A DNA stretch of 64,000 nt from Streptomyces nymphaeiformis (GTDB lineage: Bacteria; Actinomycetota; Actinomycetes; Streptomycetales; Streptomycetaceae), in the NCBI RefSeq assembly GCF_014203895.1, contig NZ_JACHJY010000008.1, forward strand, positions 434,001 to 498,000, given 5' to 3'. The translations under genes were made by a program, and so were the position numbers. This document shows, piece by piece, positions 23,277-32,508 of this stretch. The notes below the pieces were generated by a model that was not told where the DNA came from, made no database searches, and saw only the letters and a program-made list of their open reading frames with translations. Positions within the stretch are counted from its first letter, which is position 1. Every line of letters starts with the position of its first letter.

Positions 23277-24389
23277 TCACCCCGCGACCGGCGCCGGCAC
23301 CGGATCGCTCTCCGGTGAGCCGAGGCCGGTCGTGCGGGGTGCGGGCCGCGCCTCCGGGGCGGCGGGCGGTGCCGGTACGGCCGAGAGGAGCGCCTCCCCG
23401 ACCGGTACGGCCGAGAGGGGGGCCTCCCTGACCGGTACGGCCGAGAGGAGCGCCTCCCCGACCGGTGAGGCCGGCGCCGAGCCCGAAGCGGCGGTCACCG
23501 TCGCCGGTACGGGCTCCGCCGCCGGCCCGCCCTTCGTCAGCAGCACCACGCCCCGCGCCGCGACCAGCGAGGCGCCGGCCGCGACCAGCCAGCCCCACGC
23601 GCCCGCGCGGAAGGTCTCGCCCAGCAGGGCCACGCCGATGACCGCGGCGGCCGCCGGGTTGGAGAGGTTGACGACGGCCAGCGGCGCCGCGAGCCCGCCC
23701 CGGTAGGCGGCCTGGGACAGCAGCAGGCCACCGCTCGCGAAGGCGGATATCAGCACCGCGAGGAGCGCGGTCTGCCACCAGGTCGGCTCGGTGCCGGGCA
23801 GGTCCAGCGCGAGCGCGGCCGTCAGCGTCTGGGTGAGCGCCGAGGCGACGCCCGAGGCGATCCCGGAGGCCGTGGCGTGCCCGAGCCCGCGCGCGGCGGG
23901 GCCGCCGGACCCGCGCAGCCGCCCGGAGGCCAGTGCGGCGATCAGGAACGCGGTGGACGCGGCGACGATCAGGGACTCGCGCAGGCTGAGCGCCTCGCCG
24001 GGGGCCGTCGGCCCGGTCACGGCGACGAGTCCGACGAGTCCGCCCAGGGTCCACAGGGCCCCGCGCCATTCGGTACGGGTCACCCGGCGCCGCGCGCAGT
24101 ACGCACCGAGCGGCAGCGCCGCGACGAGCGTCAGCGCGCCGAGCGGCTGGACCAGCGTCAGCGGCCCGTAGTGGAGGGCGGCCACGTGGGCGAGGGCTCC
24201 GGCGGCGTTGAGGCCGACCGCCCACCACCACTGCCCGCGCGCGAGCAGGGCGCGCAGCGCGCCGCGCCCGTCGGGGGCGGCGGGGGAGGCGGCGGCGAGC
24301 CGGGACTGGGCGACGGCGGCGAGCGCGTACCCGGCGGCGGAGACGAGGGAGAGGAGCACCGCGAGCGCGGTGCCGGCGGCGGGGTTCAT
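23277..24389 (-). CDS. DMT/EamA-type transporter with a repetitive C-terminal tail
   Basis: The 370-residue protein has about nine hydrophobic helices over residues 1-285 in the DMT/NIPA-like pattern, with the ALHYGPLTLVQPLGAL and NPAAAAVIGVALLGE motifs at the ends of the two internal repeats. It is probably a small-molecule or divalent-cation exporter; the substrate is unknown. The cytoplasmic tail (about 290-370) is Pro/Ala-rich and contains three GEALLSAVPV-like repeats from a 30-bp DNA repeat. Its ATG overlaps the PAP2 stop (ATGA), so the two are coupled. Confidence 0.85.
   Translation of the reverse strand: MNPAAGTALAVLLSLVSAAGYALAAVAQSRLAAASPAAPDGRGALRALLARGQWWWAVGLNAAGALAHVAALHYGPLTLVQPLGALTLVAALPLGAYCARRRVTRTEWRGALWTLGGLVGLVAVTGPTAPGEALSLRESLIVAASTAFLIAALASGRLRGSGGPAARGLGHATASGIASGVASALTQTLTAALALDLPGTEPTWWQTALLAVLISAFASGGLLLSQAAYRGGLAAPLAVVNLSNPAAAAVIGVALLGETFRAGAWGWLVAAGASLVAARGVVLLTKGGPAAEPVPATVTAASGSAPASPVGEALLSAVPVREAPLSAVPVGEALLSAVPAPPAAPEARPAPRTTGLGSPESDPVPAPVAG
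23374..23463. repeat. Three 30-bp tandem repeats inside the transporter tail
   Basis: The unit starting GGTACGGCCGAGAGG repeats at 23374, 23404 and 23434 with one or two changes and encodes GEALLSAVPV-like decapeptides. It is likely a length-variable linker. Confidence 0.85.
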
Positions 24390-25354
24390 CGCAGGGCTCC
24401 GACCGGGAGGGGCGCCGCACCGAGCGGGCGGGATACGGGTGGGGGTGCCGTCCGGTGGCCGGGGGCGCGGACGACGAGCAGCGCGAGGCCGAGGAGGACG
24501 GCGGCGGCGAGCGCGTCGAACCAGTAGTGGTTGGCGGTGCCGACGATGACGAGCAGGGTCAGCAGCGGGTGCAGCAGCCAGAGCACCCGCCAGCGGGACC
24601 GGGTGGCGGCGATCAGGCCGATCGCGACCATCAGGGCCCAGCCGAAGTGCAGCGACGGCATGGCCGCGAACTGGTTCGCCATCGAGTCGGTCTCCGGCAC
24701 CGCCCCGTAGACGGAGGGGCCGTAGACGCGGGCCGTGTCGACGAGCCCGGAGGCCGCGAGCATCCGGGGCGGGGCGAGCGGCATCAGGAGGTGCAGTGCG
24801 AGTGCGGCGCCGGTGAGGAGGGCCAGCACCCGGCGCGACCACAGGTAGTGCGCGGGGCGGCGCCAGTACAGCCAGGCGAGGAAGGCGAGGGTGGCCGGGA
24901 AGTGCACGGCCGCGTAGTACGTGTTCGCCGCCCGGATCAGCGGTTCGCCGTGCAGGAGCAGCTGCTGGATCGTTCCCTCGCCCGGCAGGTGGAGTGCCCG
25001 CTCGGCGTCCCAGACGCGGTCGGCGTTCCGGAAGGCGCGGGTCTCGTGGCCGTTGGCGAAGAGCCGGCCGAACTTGTAGACGAGGAAGAGCGCGGTGACG
25101 AGCGTGAGCTCGCGCAGGAGGGGCGGCCGGGCGGCCGCGGGCGCGGCCGGGGGCTCGGGTGCGGATGCCGGCGCGGACGTCCGCGCGGACGCCGGTCCCG
25201 GTTGAAGCTCCGGCTCCGACTCCGGTTCGGGATCGGAAGCGGAAGCGGCTCCCGCGTCCTCCCCGGCCCCGTCGTGCCCGGCGGGGCCGGGGGTAGGAGG
25301 CATCCCCGGTCCTGCAGGACGTGGCACTCGTATCCCGCGTATCCCGACAGCCAT
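24386..25354 (-). CDS. PAP2-superfamily membrane phosphatase/transferase
   Basis: The protein has up to 322 residues; an internal ATG at 25303 is an equally good start and would remove 17 residues. A disordered Pro/Ala/Glu-rich N-terminus is followed by about six membrane helices. The PAP2 signature is PSLHFGWAL (middle motif with the catalytic-site His) and TANHYWFDALAA (final motif). Similar actinomycete proteins are annotated as inositolphosphotransferase/PAP2. The probable role is dephosphorylation or transfer of a lipid phosphate head group at the membrane. It is coupled to the DMT transporter downstream and divergent from the TetR gene, which probably controls it. Confidence 0.85.
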   Translation of the reverse strand: MAVGIRGIRVPRPAGPGMPPTPGPAGHDGAGEDAGAASASDPEPESEPELQPGPASARTSAPASAPEPPAAPAAARPPLLRELTLVTALFLVYKFGRLFANGHETRAFRNADRVWDAERALHLPGEGTIQQLLLHGEPLIRAANTYYAAVHFPATLAFLAWLYWRRPAHYLWSRRVLALLTGAALALHLLMPLAPPRMLAASGLVDTARVYGPSVYGAVPETDSMANQFAAMPSLHFGWALMVAIGLIAATRSRWRVLWLLHPLLTLLVIVGTANHYWFDALAAAVLLGLALLVVRAPGHRTAPPPVSRPLGAAPLPVGALR

Positions 25355-25413
25355 CGCGCGGCCCTCTAATCCGTCAAATCGGCAACAAACGGAGTGAGCC
25401 TAGATCCGAATTC

Positions 25414-25451
25414 ATCGAGACGCAAGCGTCTCGATACGTTTGCGTCTCGAT
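25414..25451. promoter_or_regulatory. TetR operator candidate
   Basis: A perfect inverted repeat (ATCGAGACGC, two-base gap, GCGTCTCGAT) spans 25414-25435, and a third copy of the half-site GCGTCTCGAT lies at 25442-25451. It is centred between the PAP2 gene and the TetR gene, as expected for an autoregulating TetR repressor that also controls the divergent operon. Confidence 0.82.
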
Positions 25452-25503
25452 TGTGCACCCCCTACTCTCGTATGTGCAGAGACAGAGGTGTCCGGGAGGA
25501 TCG

Positions 25504-26106
25504 ATGTCCACAGAGGCCGCGACCGCCGCAGCCCGTCGCAGCAAGATCACGCCGGAGCGCGAGACGGAGCTCTACGACGCCGTGCTCCGCCTTCTCCGCG
25601 AGGGCGGATACGACTCGGTGACCATGGAGGGCGTCGCCGCCCGCACCAAGTGCGGGAAGGCCACCCTCTACCGGCAGTGGGGCACCAAACCCCAGCTCGT
25701 GACCGCTGCCCTCGCCCAGCGCCGCTGCGTCGTCTTCGCCGGCATCGACACCGGCACCCTCGCCGGCGACCTGCGCGAGGCCGCCCGCATCGCCGCCTCC
25801 CACCGCGAGCGGGACGCCGAGCTGATGGAGGCCGTCGCCCAGGCCTTCATCCAGCACCCCGACCTGCGCGCCGCCCTCCGCGAGACCGTCATCGCCCCCG
25901 AGGTCGCGGCTCTCGACGCCGTCCTGGCGCGGGCGGTCGAGCGCGGCGAGCTCGACGCCGACAACCCGGCGATCGGATTCGTCGCGCCCTGCTTCATGGG
26001 CATGCTCCGCATCGAGCGGCTCTTCGAGGAGCGCTTCGCGGACGCCTCGACCATGCGCACCTTCGTCGACGCCGTCCTCCTCCCCGCGCTGCGCGTCGAG
26101 GGCTGA
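25504..26106 (+). CDS. TetR/AcrR-family transcriptional regulator
   Basis: The 200-residue protein has a TetR HTH at about 20-66 (YDSVTMEGVAARTKCGKATLYRQW) and a TetR_C-type ligand domain. The ATG at 25504 has GGGAGGA four bases before it. It is divergent from the PAP2/DMT pair across the palindrome at 25414-25451. It probably represses itself and that pair; the ligand is unknown. Confidence 0.92.
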   Translation: MSTEAATAAARRSKITPERETELYDAVLRLLREGGYDSVTMEGVAARTKCGKATLYRQWGTKPQLVTAALAQRRCVVFAGIDTGTLAGDLREAARIAASHRERDAELMEAVAQAFIQHPDLRAALRETVIAPEVAALDAVLARAVERGELDADNPAIGFVAPCFMGMLRIERLFEERFADASTMRTFVDAVLLPALRVEG

Positions 26107-26159
26107 GCCCCGGGCGCGTCGGGGAAGGCGGGCCCGACTCCGTCCTGCACCCTGGAGCC

Positions 26160-26531
26160 ATGGCCGCCGCAAGCACCCCCGCCGTCCGCGTCCGCCGCGT
26201 CTACGACGACCCGTCACCCGACGACGGCGTACGCGTCCTCGTCGACCGGCTCTGGCCGCGCGGCCTCAAGAAGACGGACGCCCACGTGGACGAGTGGCCC
26301 AAGGCGCTCACCCCGTCCACCGAACTCCGCCGCTGGTACCACGGCCCCGAGGGCGAGTACGAGGAGTTCTGCCGCCGTTACGAGGCCGAGCTGGACGCCC
26401 CGGAGGCCGCCGTCGCGCTCGACCGTCTCCGGGACCTCGCCGCCGAGCGGACCGTCACCCTCCTGACGGCCGCGAAGGACCCGTCGGTCAGCCATACGTC
26501 CGTCCTGCAACGCGAACTGAACGCGTCCTAG
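26160..26531 (+). CDS. DUF488 family protein
   Basis: The 123-residue protein carries the DUF488 features VLVDRLWPRGLKK (about 24-36), the ELRRWYHGPEGEYEEFCRRY block and TLLTAAKDP near the end. DUF488 proteins are small cytosolic proteins without an agreed function. Its stop overlaps the convergent DUF309 gene by four bases. Confidence 0.9.
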   Translation: MAAASTPAVRVRRVYDDPSPDDGVRVLVDRLWPRGLKKTDAHVDEWPKALTPSTELRRWYHGPEGEYEEFCRRYEAELDAPEAAVALDRLRDLAAERTVTLLTAAKDPSVSHTSVLQRELNAS

Positions 26532-27112
26532 GCGGGGCGCGGGCACAGCCGGGGCGCCTCGGCCGCGGCGTCCACCACCCGGCCCCCGGCGTCGGCCCCG
26601 TCGGCCCCTTCGGCCCCCTCGGCCCCCTCGGCCCCTTCGGTCCCCTCGATCCTCCCGGCCAACTTCCTCGCCCACGCCACGAGTCCGCCGACATCGATCC
26701 CGTACGCGCCGTCAGGTCCGGGCGTCGCGCCCTCCAGGCGGTCGGCGCCCCGCCGCAGCAGCCGGGCGCCGCCCGCCGTGTTGCCGCGGGCCGCGTGCGT
26801 CAGGCCGACGGCGAGCTGGGCGAGTCCCTGCCACAGGTCCCGCTCCGCCTCCGGGCCGGACTTCCAGGCGTCCTCGAAGACCTCGTGCGCATGGAAGGGC
26901 ATCCCCGCGTCGAGCAGCCGCTGCGCCTCGCGCAGGGTCTCGTCGGGCCCGCGGACGACCCCCTCGGGCTGCCGGGGCACGCCCTCCGCCCCGTACGGCA
27001 GCGGACGGCCGAGCCCGTCGCGCGGGCGGGCGCTGCGGGCGCGCCCGGCCTCGTCGCGGTCCCTGCCGCCGCCCTCGCCGTGCCCGCCATCGTCACCCGT
27101 TGTCCGGTTCAC
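26528..27112 (-). CDS. DUF309 family protein
   Basis: The 194-residue protein has the DUF309 core around residues 65-135 with the signature FHAHEVFEDAWKSGP and a helical LAQLAVGLTHAARGN segment. Both ends are low in complexity. The tail contains a GAEGAEGAEGADGAD run encoded by a short tandem repeat around 26595-26640, which may vary in length. Function is unknown. The predicted start is a GTG. Confidence 0.85.
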   Translation of the reverse strand: MNRTTGDDGGHGEGGGRDRDEAGRARSARPRDGLGRPLPYGAEGVPRQPEGVVRGPDETLREAQRLLDAGMPFHAHEVFEDAWKSGPEAERDLWQGLAQLAVGLTHAARGNTAGGARLLRRGADRLEGATPGPDGAYGIDVGGLVAWARKLAGRIEGTEGAEGAEGAEGADGADAGGRVVDAAAEAPRLCPRPA

Positions 27113-27204
27113 CCGTCCATTGTCGCCCCCCGGACGATCACGGGCGCTAGGCTCGTCGGTCCGGCGCTGTTCCGGTCCGCGCGGGTGGTGAGACCGGTAG
27201 CGTC

Positions 27205-29970
27205 ATGACCAACAGTTCGTGTGTGGGGAGTGAGTCACCGGTGCCGACGGATCCCGAACAGTCGCCGCCCGCAACGCCGTTCGCGCCGGATGCCTCCGAC
27301 GCGGATCGGGGCGGTCTGCTCGAACGCGGCCCGGAGCTCGCCGCGGCCGCCCACGCCGTCGACGAACTCGTCGCCGGAGCCACGGCGGGCGGCCCCGGGC
27401 GCGGCGGGATACTCGTCTACCGGGGCGAACCGGGCATAGGGAAGACCGCGCTGCTCGCCGAGATACACCGCACCGCCCGGGACCGCTGCACCGTCCTGAC
27501 CGCCCGCGGCGGCGAGACGCTCACCTCCGTGCCCTTCCACCTCACCCGCCAGCTGCTCCAGCCCGCCCTGGACGGCTTCGGCGCCGACGAGGTGCGGAAG
27601 CTCTTCGGCGACCACTTCGACCTCCTGGCCCCGGCCCTGGGGATCGCCCCGCCGTCCTCGGACGCGCCCGCCGACCCGCAGGGCGTGCTGCTCGGCCTCG
27701 CCCGGCTCCTCGACCGCCTCGCGGACCGGCTGCGGGACCGGCCCCCGGTGCTGCTCGTGGACGACGTCCACTGGTCCGACGCCGAGTCCCTGGCCTGGCT
27801 CGACACCTTCACCCGGACCCGGCGCGACCACCGGCTGCCCGTCCTCGTCGTCCTCGCCCACCGCCCGTTCGTAAGGGAGCCGCAGGGGCCCGGCGCGCCC
27901 GCGACGCTCGCCGCGCTCGCGGACCGCGCCGTCCTCACCCTCGGCCTCAACGCCCTCACCTCCGGAGCCACCGCCGAGCTCGCCCGGGACGTGCTCGGCG
28001 GGCACGCGGACGAGCCGTTCTGCCGCGAGCTGTGGACGGTGACCTCCGGCAATCCGTACGAGACGGTCGAGTTGCTCGCCAAGGCCCGCGACCGGATGCT
28101 CGAACCCGTCGCGGGCTCCGCGGGCCAGCTCCGCGACCTCGGCGCCGGGAGCCGCGGCGGCGGCCTCGTCGCCCGCCTGGAAGAACTCGGCAGCGGCCCG
28201 ACCCGCCTCGCCTGGGCGACCGCCGTCCTCGGCACCGACAGCACGCCCGAGCTCCTCGCGGCCCTCACCGGCATGAGCGAGAAGCAGGTCGCCGAGGACA
28301 CCGAACTCCTCCGCGCCGCCAGGATCGTGACGGCCCCGACGAACGGCCGGAACGGACTGGCCCTCGTGCCCGTCCCGCCGCTGGAGTTCACGCATCCGCT
28401 CATCGCGACGGCCGTGTACGGCTCGGTGCCCGCGGCGATGCGGACCGCCATGCACGGGCGCGCGGCCTGGGCGCTCACCCAGGCGGGCAGCGGCCCGGCC
28501 GCCGTCTCCCGCCACCTCCTCGAAGTGCACCCCGACGACGACCAGGACGTCGTGAGCGGGCTGCGGGCCGCCGCCGTCGAACACCTCGCCGTCGGAGCCC
28601 CCGACGCGGCCCGCCGCTGCCTGGAGCGGGCCCTCATCGAGCCGCCCGGCCCCGACACGTACGCCAGGGTCCTGTACGAACTCGGCTGCTCCTCCCTGCT
28701 CACCGCGCCCGCCGCCACCGTCGGCCACCTGCGCTCCGCGCTCGACCTGCCCGGCCTCGACGACGACCTGCGCATCGACGCGACCTTCCGGCTCACCCAG
28801 GCCCTCGCCCACAACAACCAGCTCCAGGAGGCCGCCAGGGCCGCCGCCGTCGAACACGCCCGGACGCCGCCCGGCACCGGCCGACGACGCCTCCAGGGCG
28901 CGCACTTCATGTACGAGGGGTTCCAGGCGGCCGAGGCGGACGGACCGGACCGCTCCCGCCGCCTCGCCGAGCTCACCGCCGGTTTCACGGGGGCCGACAA
29001 CTCCGAGCGGGCCCTCATCACCGTCCGCGGCTTCGACGCGATGATGCGCGGCGAACCCGCCGCCGAGGTCGTACGGCTCTGCGACCTCGCCCTCGTCGAC
29101 GGCGCACCGGCCCGGGGCCTCAGCTGGACCGACCAGGAGTGGGGCTTCGAGATCCCGTCCCTGACCGGCATCGCGTACGCCTTCGCCGACCGTCCCGACC
29201 GGGCCGAGGCCCTCTTCACCGAGGCCGTGCGCGCCTTCGAGATCTCCGGCTGGAGCGGCGCCCACCTCGCCTTCGCCCGCGCCCTCCTGGGCCTGGTCCA
29301 CCGCCGGCGCGGCAACCTGCCGCTCGCCCAGCACCACCTGGAGGAGGGACTCCGGCTCGCCGACCGCGTCGGCGACGGCCTCCCCGTCCACTGGGACACC
29401 GCCTGCCTCCTCGTCGACACCCTCGTCGCCCGGGGCCGTACGGCCGAGGCGCGGACCGTCGCCGACCGGTACTCCTTCGGCCCGCCCTGGCCGGGCGCGA
29501 TCGTGCTGCCCGACGGCCCCAGCGTCCTCGGCCGGCTGCTGCTCGCCGAAGGCCGTACCGAGGAAGCGGTCTCCACCCTGGAAGGCGCGGCCGAGGCCCT
29601 GACCGTCCGGGGCCGCCACCACATCGTGTGGGCCCCCTGGCCGCTCGACCTCGCCCGCGCCCTCGCGCCCACCGACCCGGAGCGCGGGGCCCGGATCGCC
29701 CGCGAGGCCCACGGCCACGCGGAGCGCCTCGGCACGCACACCGCCCTCGGCGAGGCCTTCCGCTGCCTGGCCCTCTTCGCGGACGACCCCGCCGAGTCCC
29801 GCCGCCTCCTGGAGCAGGCGGTCGAGCACCTCGCTGCGTCGCCGTCCCGCTACGAGGAAGCCCGCGCCCGCCTCGACCTCGCCCACGCCACCGGCGACGC
29901 GACCGCCCTCGCCGAAGCCGCCGCCCTGGCCGCCACCTGCGGCGTCGACCCCCTGACCTCGGAGGTGTGA
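27205..29970 (+). CDS. LAL-like ATPase lacking the LuxR HTH
   Basis: The 921-residue protein has an AAA/STAND ATPase domain with Walker A GEPGIGKTAL near residue 74 and VLLVDDVHWSD near 180, followed by about 600 residues of TPR-like helices, exactly as in LAL regulators. It stops at CGVDPLTSEV, just where LAL proteins normally continue into the LuxR HTH, and no HTH is found in any frame of the following 80 bases. It may be a truncated regulator or an ATPase acting through a partner. The stop is 86 bp before the tRNA-Pro integration hotspot. An alternative GTG start lies 36 bases into the frame. Confidence 0.82.
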   Translation: MTNSSCVGSESPVPTDPEQSPPATPFAPDASDADRGGLLERGPELAAAAHAVDELVAGATAGGPGRGGILVYRGEPGIGKTALLAEIHRTARDRCTVLTARGGETLTSVPFHLTRQLLQPALDGFGADEVRKLFGDHFDLLAPALGIAPPSSDAPADPQGVLLGLARLLDRLADRLRDRPPVLLVDDVHWSDAESLAWLDTFTRTRRDHRLPVLVVLAHRPFVREPQGPGAPATLAALADRAVLTLGLNALTSGATAELARDVLGGHADEPFCRELWTVTSGNPYETVELLAKARDRMLEPVAGSAGQLRDLGAGSRGGGLVARLEELGSGPTRLAWATAVLGTDSTPELLAALTGMSEKQVAEDTELLRAARIVTAPTNGRNGLALVPVPPLEFTHPLIATAVYGSVPAAMRTAMHGRAAWALTQAGSGPAAVSRHLLEVHPDDDQDVVSGLRAAAVEHLAVGAPDAARRCLERALIEPPGPDTYARVLYELGCSSLLTAPAATVGHLRSALDLPGLDDDLRIDATFRLTQALAHNNQLQEAARAAAVEHARTPPGTGRRRLQGAHFMYEGFQAAEADGPDRSRRLAELTAGFTGADNSERALITVRGFDAMMRGEPAAEVVRLCDLALVDGAPARGLSWTDQEWGFEIPSLTGIAYAFADRPDRAEALFTEAVRAFEISGWSGAHLAFARALLGLVHRRRGNLPLAQHHLEEGLRLADRVGDGLPVHWDTACLLVDTLVARGRTAEARTVADRYSFGPPWPGAIVLPDGPSVLGRLLLAEGRTEEAVSTLEGAAEALTVRGRHHIVWAPWPLDLARALAPTDPERGARIAREAHGHAERLGTHTALGEAFRCLALFADDPAESRRLLEQAVEHLAASPSRYEEARARLDLAHATGDATALAEAAALAATCGVDPLTSEV

Positions 29971-30056
29971 CAGCCCGTGTGTCCTCACCACCCTCCGGAG
30001 TGAGGTAATGTTTTCCCTGCACGGCGACGCGGGACAAACCCCGCGGAGACGAGCAC

Positions 30057-30132
<76 letters not shown>

Positions 30133-30159
30133 AGAGGTTCGCCTCGTAGTCGCAGATCA

Positions 30160-30192
30160 GAGCCCTGTCTCACTTCGGTGAGGCAGGGCTCT
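30160..30192 (+). terminator. tRNA-Pro terminator supplied by the element
   Basis: AGCCCTGTCTCAC pairs with GTGAGGCAGGGCT (one G-T pair) around a TTCG loop, followed by CTTGTTCGTT. It lies inside the element's left end, so after integration it replaces the original tRNA terminator. Confidence 0.8.
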
Positions 30193-30248
30193 TGTTCGTT
30201 CTCTGGGGCGGCCGTGTCACATTTCGTCACAGACGCAGTGGATCTTTC

Positions 30249-31451
30249 TCAGCTGGCGAGCAGCTCCCCGAGCTTGTCCGAACCGGCCTTGAGGCTCTGC
30301 GGGTCGGGGTGGACGTAGACCCGCTTGGTGAAGGACAAGTCGCTGTGTCCCGCCCACGCGGAGACGACCGTGTCGGGAACGCCGTTGTTGGCCATCCATG
30401 AGAGACACGCGTGGCGGGCGTCGTAGAGACGCACCTTGCGGACGCCGGCCTGGGCCATCAGCCGGTGGGCCTCGCGGCGGAGCTTGTCCGTCTTGAACGG
30501 TCGACCCAGCTCGTCAACGACGACGTAGCCGGTGCCCTCATACGCTTCCCCCGCAGCAAGCCTCTCCGCGACCTGGCGGTCGTGGAAGGTGAGGAGCGCT
30601 GCTTGCAGCGGCTTGGGCAGCGGCAGCACCCTCCTGCCGTTTCGGGTCTTGGGGTCCTTCTCAACGACCTTGTTGCGCGACCCCTTCGGCAGGCTCCGGT
30701 CGTAGACGATGGTGCGGGTATTCCCCACCGCGATAGTGCCAGCCCCGGTGAGATCGACGTCCTCTTCCCAGCGGGTTCCACACACTTCGGCGGGACGCTC
30801 GGCAATAAGGGTCAGAAGCATCACGCCAAACAGACGATCGCTCTTGGTGGCCTCGATAAAGGCCTTGACCTCCGTCTCGTCCCACGGCCGACGTTTCGCA
30901 TCTGCCTGGGTTGCTTTTCGCACCGCGTCACGGGAGACGCGGACGTGCTCAGCAACATTGCGGGCGACCCAGCCACGACGAACCGCAAGGGTAAGTGCCG
31001 AGCGCAGCCGGCCAAGGGTGAGTCGCACTGATCGAAGGCCAAGACCACTCCCCGGCTTTCCGCCGCGTTGGCGCCCGCGAGTCAGCATCCAGTCAACAAA
31101 TTCTTCGACGTCCTCCTCGGTGAGTAGCTGAAGCCGCTTGTCTCCAAGAAACAACCGTGCAGGGCGGATCGCATTGTCGTAGTTTGAGGCGGTCGCTTCC
31201 TCCACCCCTCGGGTAGCGCTCTTGAGCCACAGATTAAGCAACTCGTCAACCGTGATTTTGCTTGGTATCACAAACGTGCCGGTGGTGGACTGATGCCGAA
31301 TGCGGGCGAGCTCGTCCCGAGCCTGCTTCTTCGTGTCGTAGGTTTTGCGAATCTGTCGCCTTTTGCCGTTGGCTTGTCTCGGGCCGTCGGTGACGAACCG
31401 GTATCGGGTCGTTCCGTTTTTGAGCGTGATCTTCGTGATCGGATCGCCCAT
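30249..31451 (-). CDS. int: Tyrosine recombinase (phage-type integrase)
   Basis: The 400-residue protein has an N-terminal arm-type domain, a SAM-like core-binding domain (about 70-160) and a catalytic domain with the C-terminal boxes YDARHACLSWMANNGV (HxxR) and GHSDLSFTKRVYVH (the nucleophilic Tyr). The ATG at 31451 is preferred over a GTG nine bases earlier because AGAAGG then sits about eight bases upstream. Its stop lies 117 bp from the attL core, the standard position. It catalyses integration into and, with the Xis-like protein, excision from tRNA-Pro. Confidence 0.95.
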   Translation of the reverse strand: MGDPITKITLKNGTTRYRFVTDGPRQANGKRRQIRKTYDTKKQARDELARIRHQSTTGTFVIPSKITVDELLNLWLKSATRGVEEATASNYDNAIRPARLFLGDKRLQLLTEEDVEEFVDWMLTRGRQRGGKPGSGLGLRSVRLTLGRLRSALTLAVRRGWVARNVAEHVRVSRDAVRKATQADAKRRPWDETEVKAFIEATKSDRLFGVMLLTLIAERPAEVCGTRWEEDVDLTGAGTIAVGNTRTIVYDRSLPKGSRNKVVEKDPKTRNGRRVLPLPKPLQAALLTFHDRQVAERLAAGEAYEGTGYVVVDELGRPFKTDKLRREAHRLMAQAGVRKVRLYDARHACLSWMANNGVPDTVVSAWAGHSDLSFTKRVYVHPDPQSLKAGSDKLGELLAS

Positions 31452-31507
31452 CACAAACACCTTCTTATAACTAAGCCCCCCACCGGCTATCCCCTATCCC
31501 CTCCTGC

Positions 31508-31705
31508 TCAAGTGGCTTCCAGATAACGGATGAGCGATGCGGTAATGACCCGGTAGCGGTTGCCAAAGGCGACAACCCGAAAAGGGACTTGCTCCCGCTT
31601 GATCAACTCGTACAGGTGAGACTTTGAAATACCCAGCGCCTCGGCAGCCTTGGCAACGTCACAAGTGGCTGCCCACGAGCGGATTTCATGGAGACTGTGG
31701 GGCAT
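31508..31705 (-). CDS. xis: Excisionase-like MerR/AlpA-type HTH protein
   Basis: The 65-residue protein has the helix-turn-helix CDVAKAAEALGISKSHLYEL (about residues 15-34) followed by a wing with FGNRYRVITASLIRYLE, as in Xis/AlpA proteins encoded just upstream of actinomycete integrases. It lies 56 bp upstream of int on the same strand, so the two are probably cotranscribed. It should bend attachment-site DNA for excision and may repress int. Confidence 0.88.
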   Translation of the reverse strand: MPHSLHEIRSWAATCDVAKAAEALGISKSHLYELIKREQVPFRVVAFGNRYRVITASLIRYLEAT

Positions 31706-31866
31706 ACGAACCCTCCTCGATGGCTCGCTGCGGGGAGGAGGTTCTGGCTAGGGACAGGACTACCTCCGCCATGATATAAATATACGCTTGACGCGAGGAA
31801 TTCGAAATCGGACATTCCGCCAAAGAATCCGAGCCGTGGATACCGGACGCAGCCACGTCAGGCCAC

Positions 31867-32076
31867 TCAGCGACCGAGAAGCTGTCGCCGGGCCAAGGCC
31901 CACCAAGACACGGGTCGATGAATCGCCGAAACCTTGGGTTCATCGTGAGGTTTCACGATGTCCGCTGCGAGATAGTCACGCTGGACACCGTTCTCAAAAG
32001 CCTCCATGAGCCGATCGGTTGCCTCAGCCTGAGAACCGGCCACAACTCGGTACACCCGAATGATCGTGTACTCCAT
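31867..32076 (-). CDS. Small protein of unknown function (69 aa)
   Basis: The start is fixed by an almost perfect Shine-Dalgarno, AAAGGAGGTGAG, seven to eight bases before the ATG at 32076. The protein has a beta-alpha pattern (MEYTIIRVYRVVAGSQAEAT followed by DRLMEAFENGV), suggesting a small ferredoxin-like or regulatory fold. I do not recognise the family. It is the first gene of the xis-int side of the element. Confidence 0.65.
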   Translation of the reverse strand: MEYTIIRVYRVVAGSQAEATDRLMEAFENGVQRDYLAADIVKPHDEPKVSAIHRPVSWWALARRQLLGR

Positions 32077-32508
32077 ACCACTCACCTCCTTTCCGCCGCT
32101 TCCTCGCGACGCCCTTACCGCACACAGGGTGCGCTGACGCGTCAAGGCCAAAGCAAAGCGGAGCCGCCGCAGCGGGGCCAACGGCCGCCTTGCACGCGGC
32201 ACCGTCAGCCTGTGACATCTTCAGAAGGCGCGAGGAGGCAGACGCATAAGTACAACCGCAACCCCCAGCGGCCGGCTCGTGCCACACCAGTCCCCTGCTC
32301 AACAACGAGCCGCGCTCCATTACGGCGACGCCGTCGCTCTTAAGATCGCAACGCGATCCGTTCACCGCGTGAGCGGCCAATTGCCACCCCGACGGAAGGA
32401 AGGTCTGGAAGGAATGCCGTCGGGTGGCCACTGTGGCCCCCCTTGGGGGGTGGACTCGGAACCAGTGCGCCCCGAAGGGCTGGTTGCTTCTTGCGCGCAG
32501 GTGGAGAG

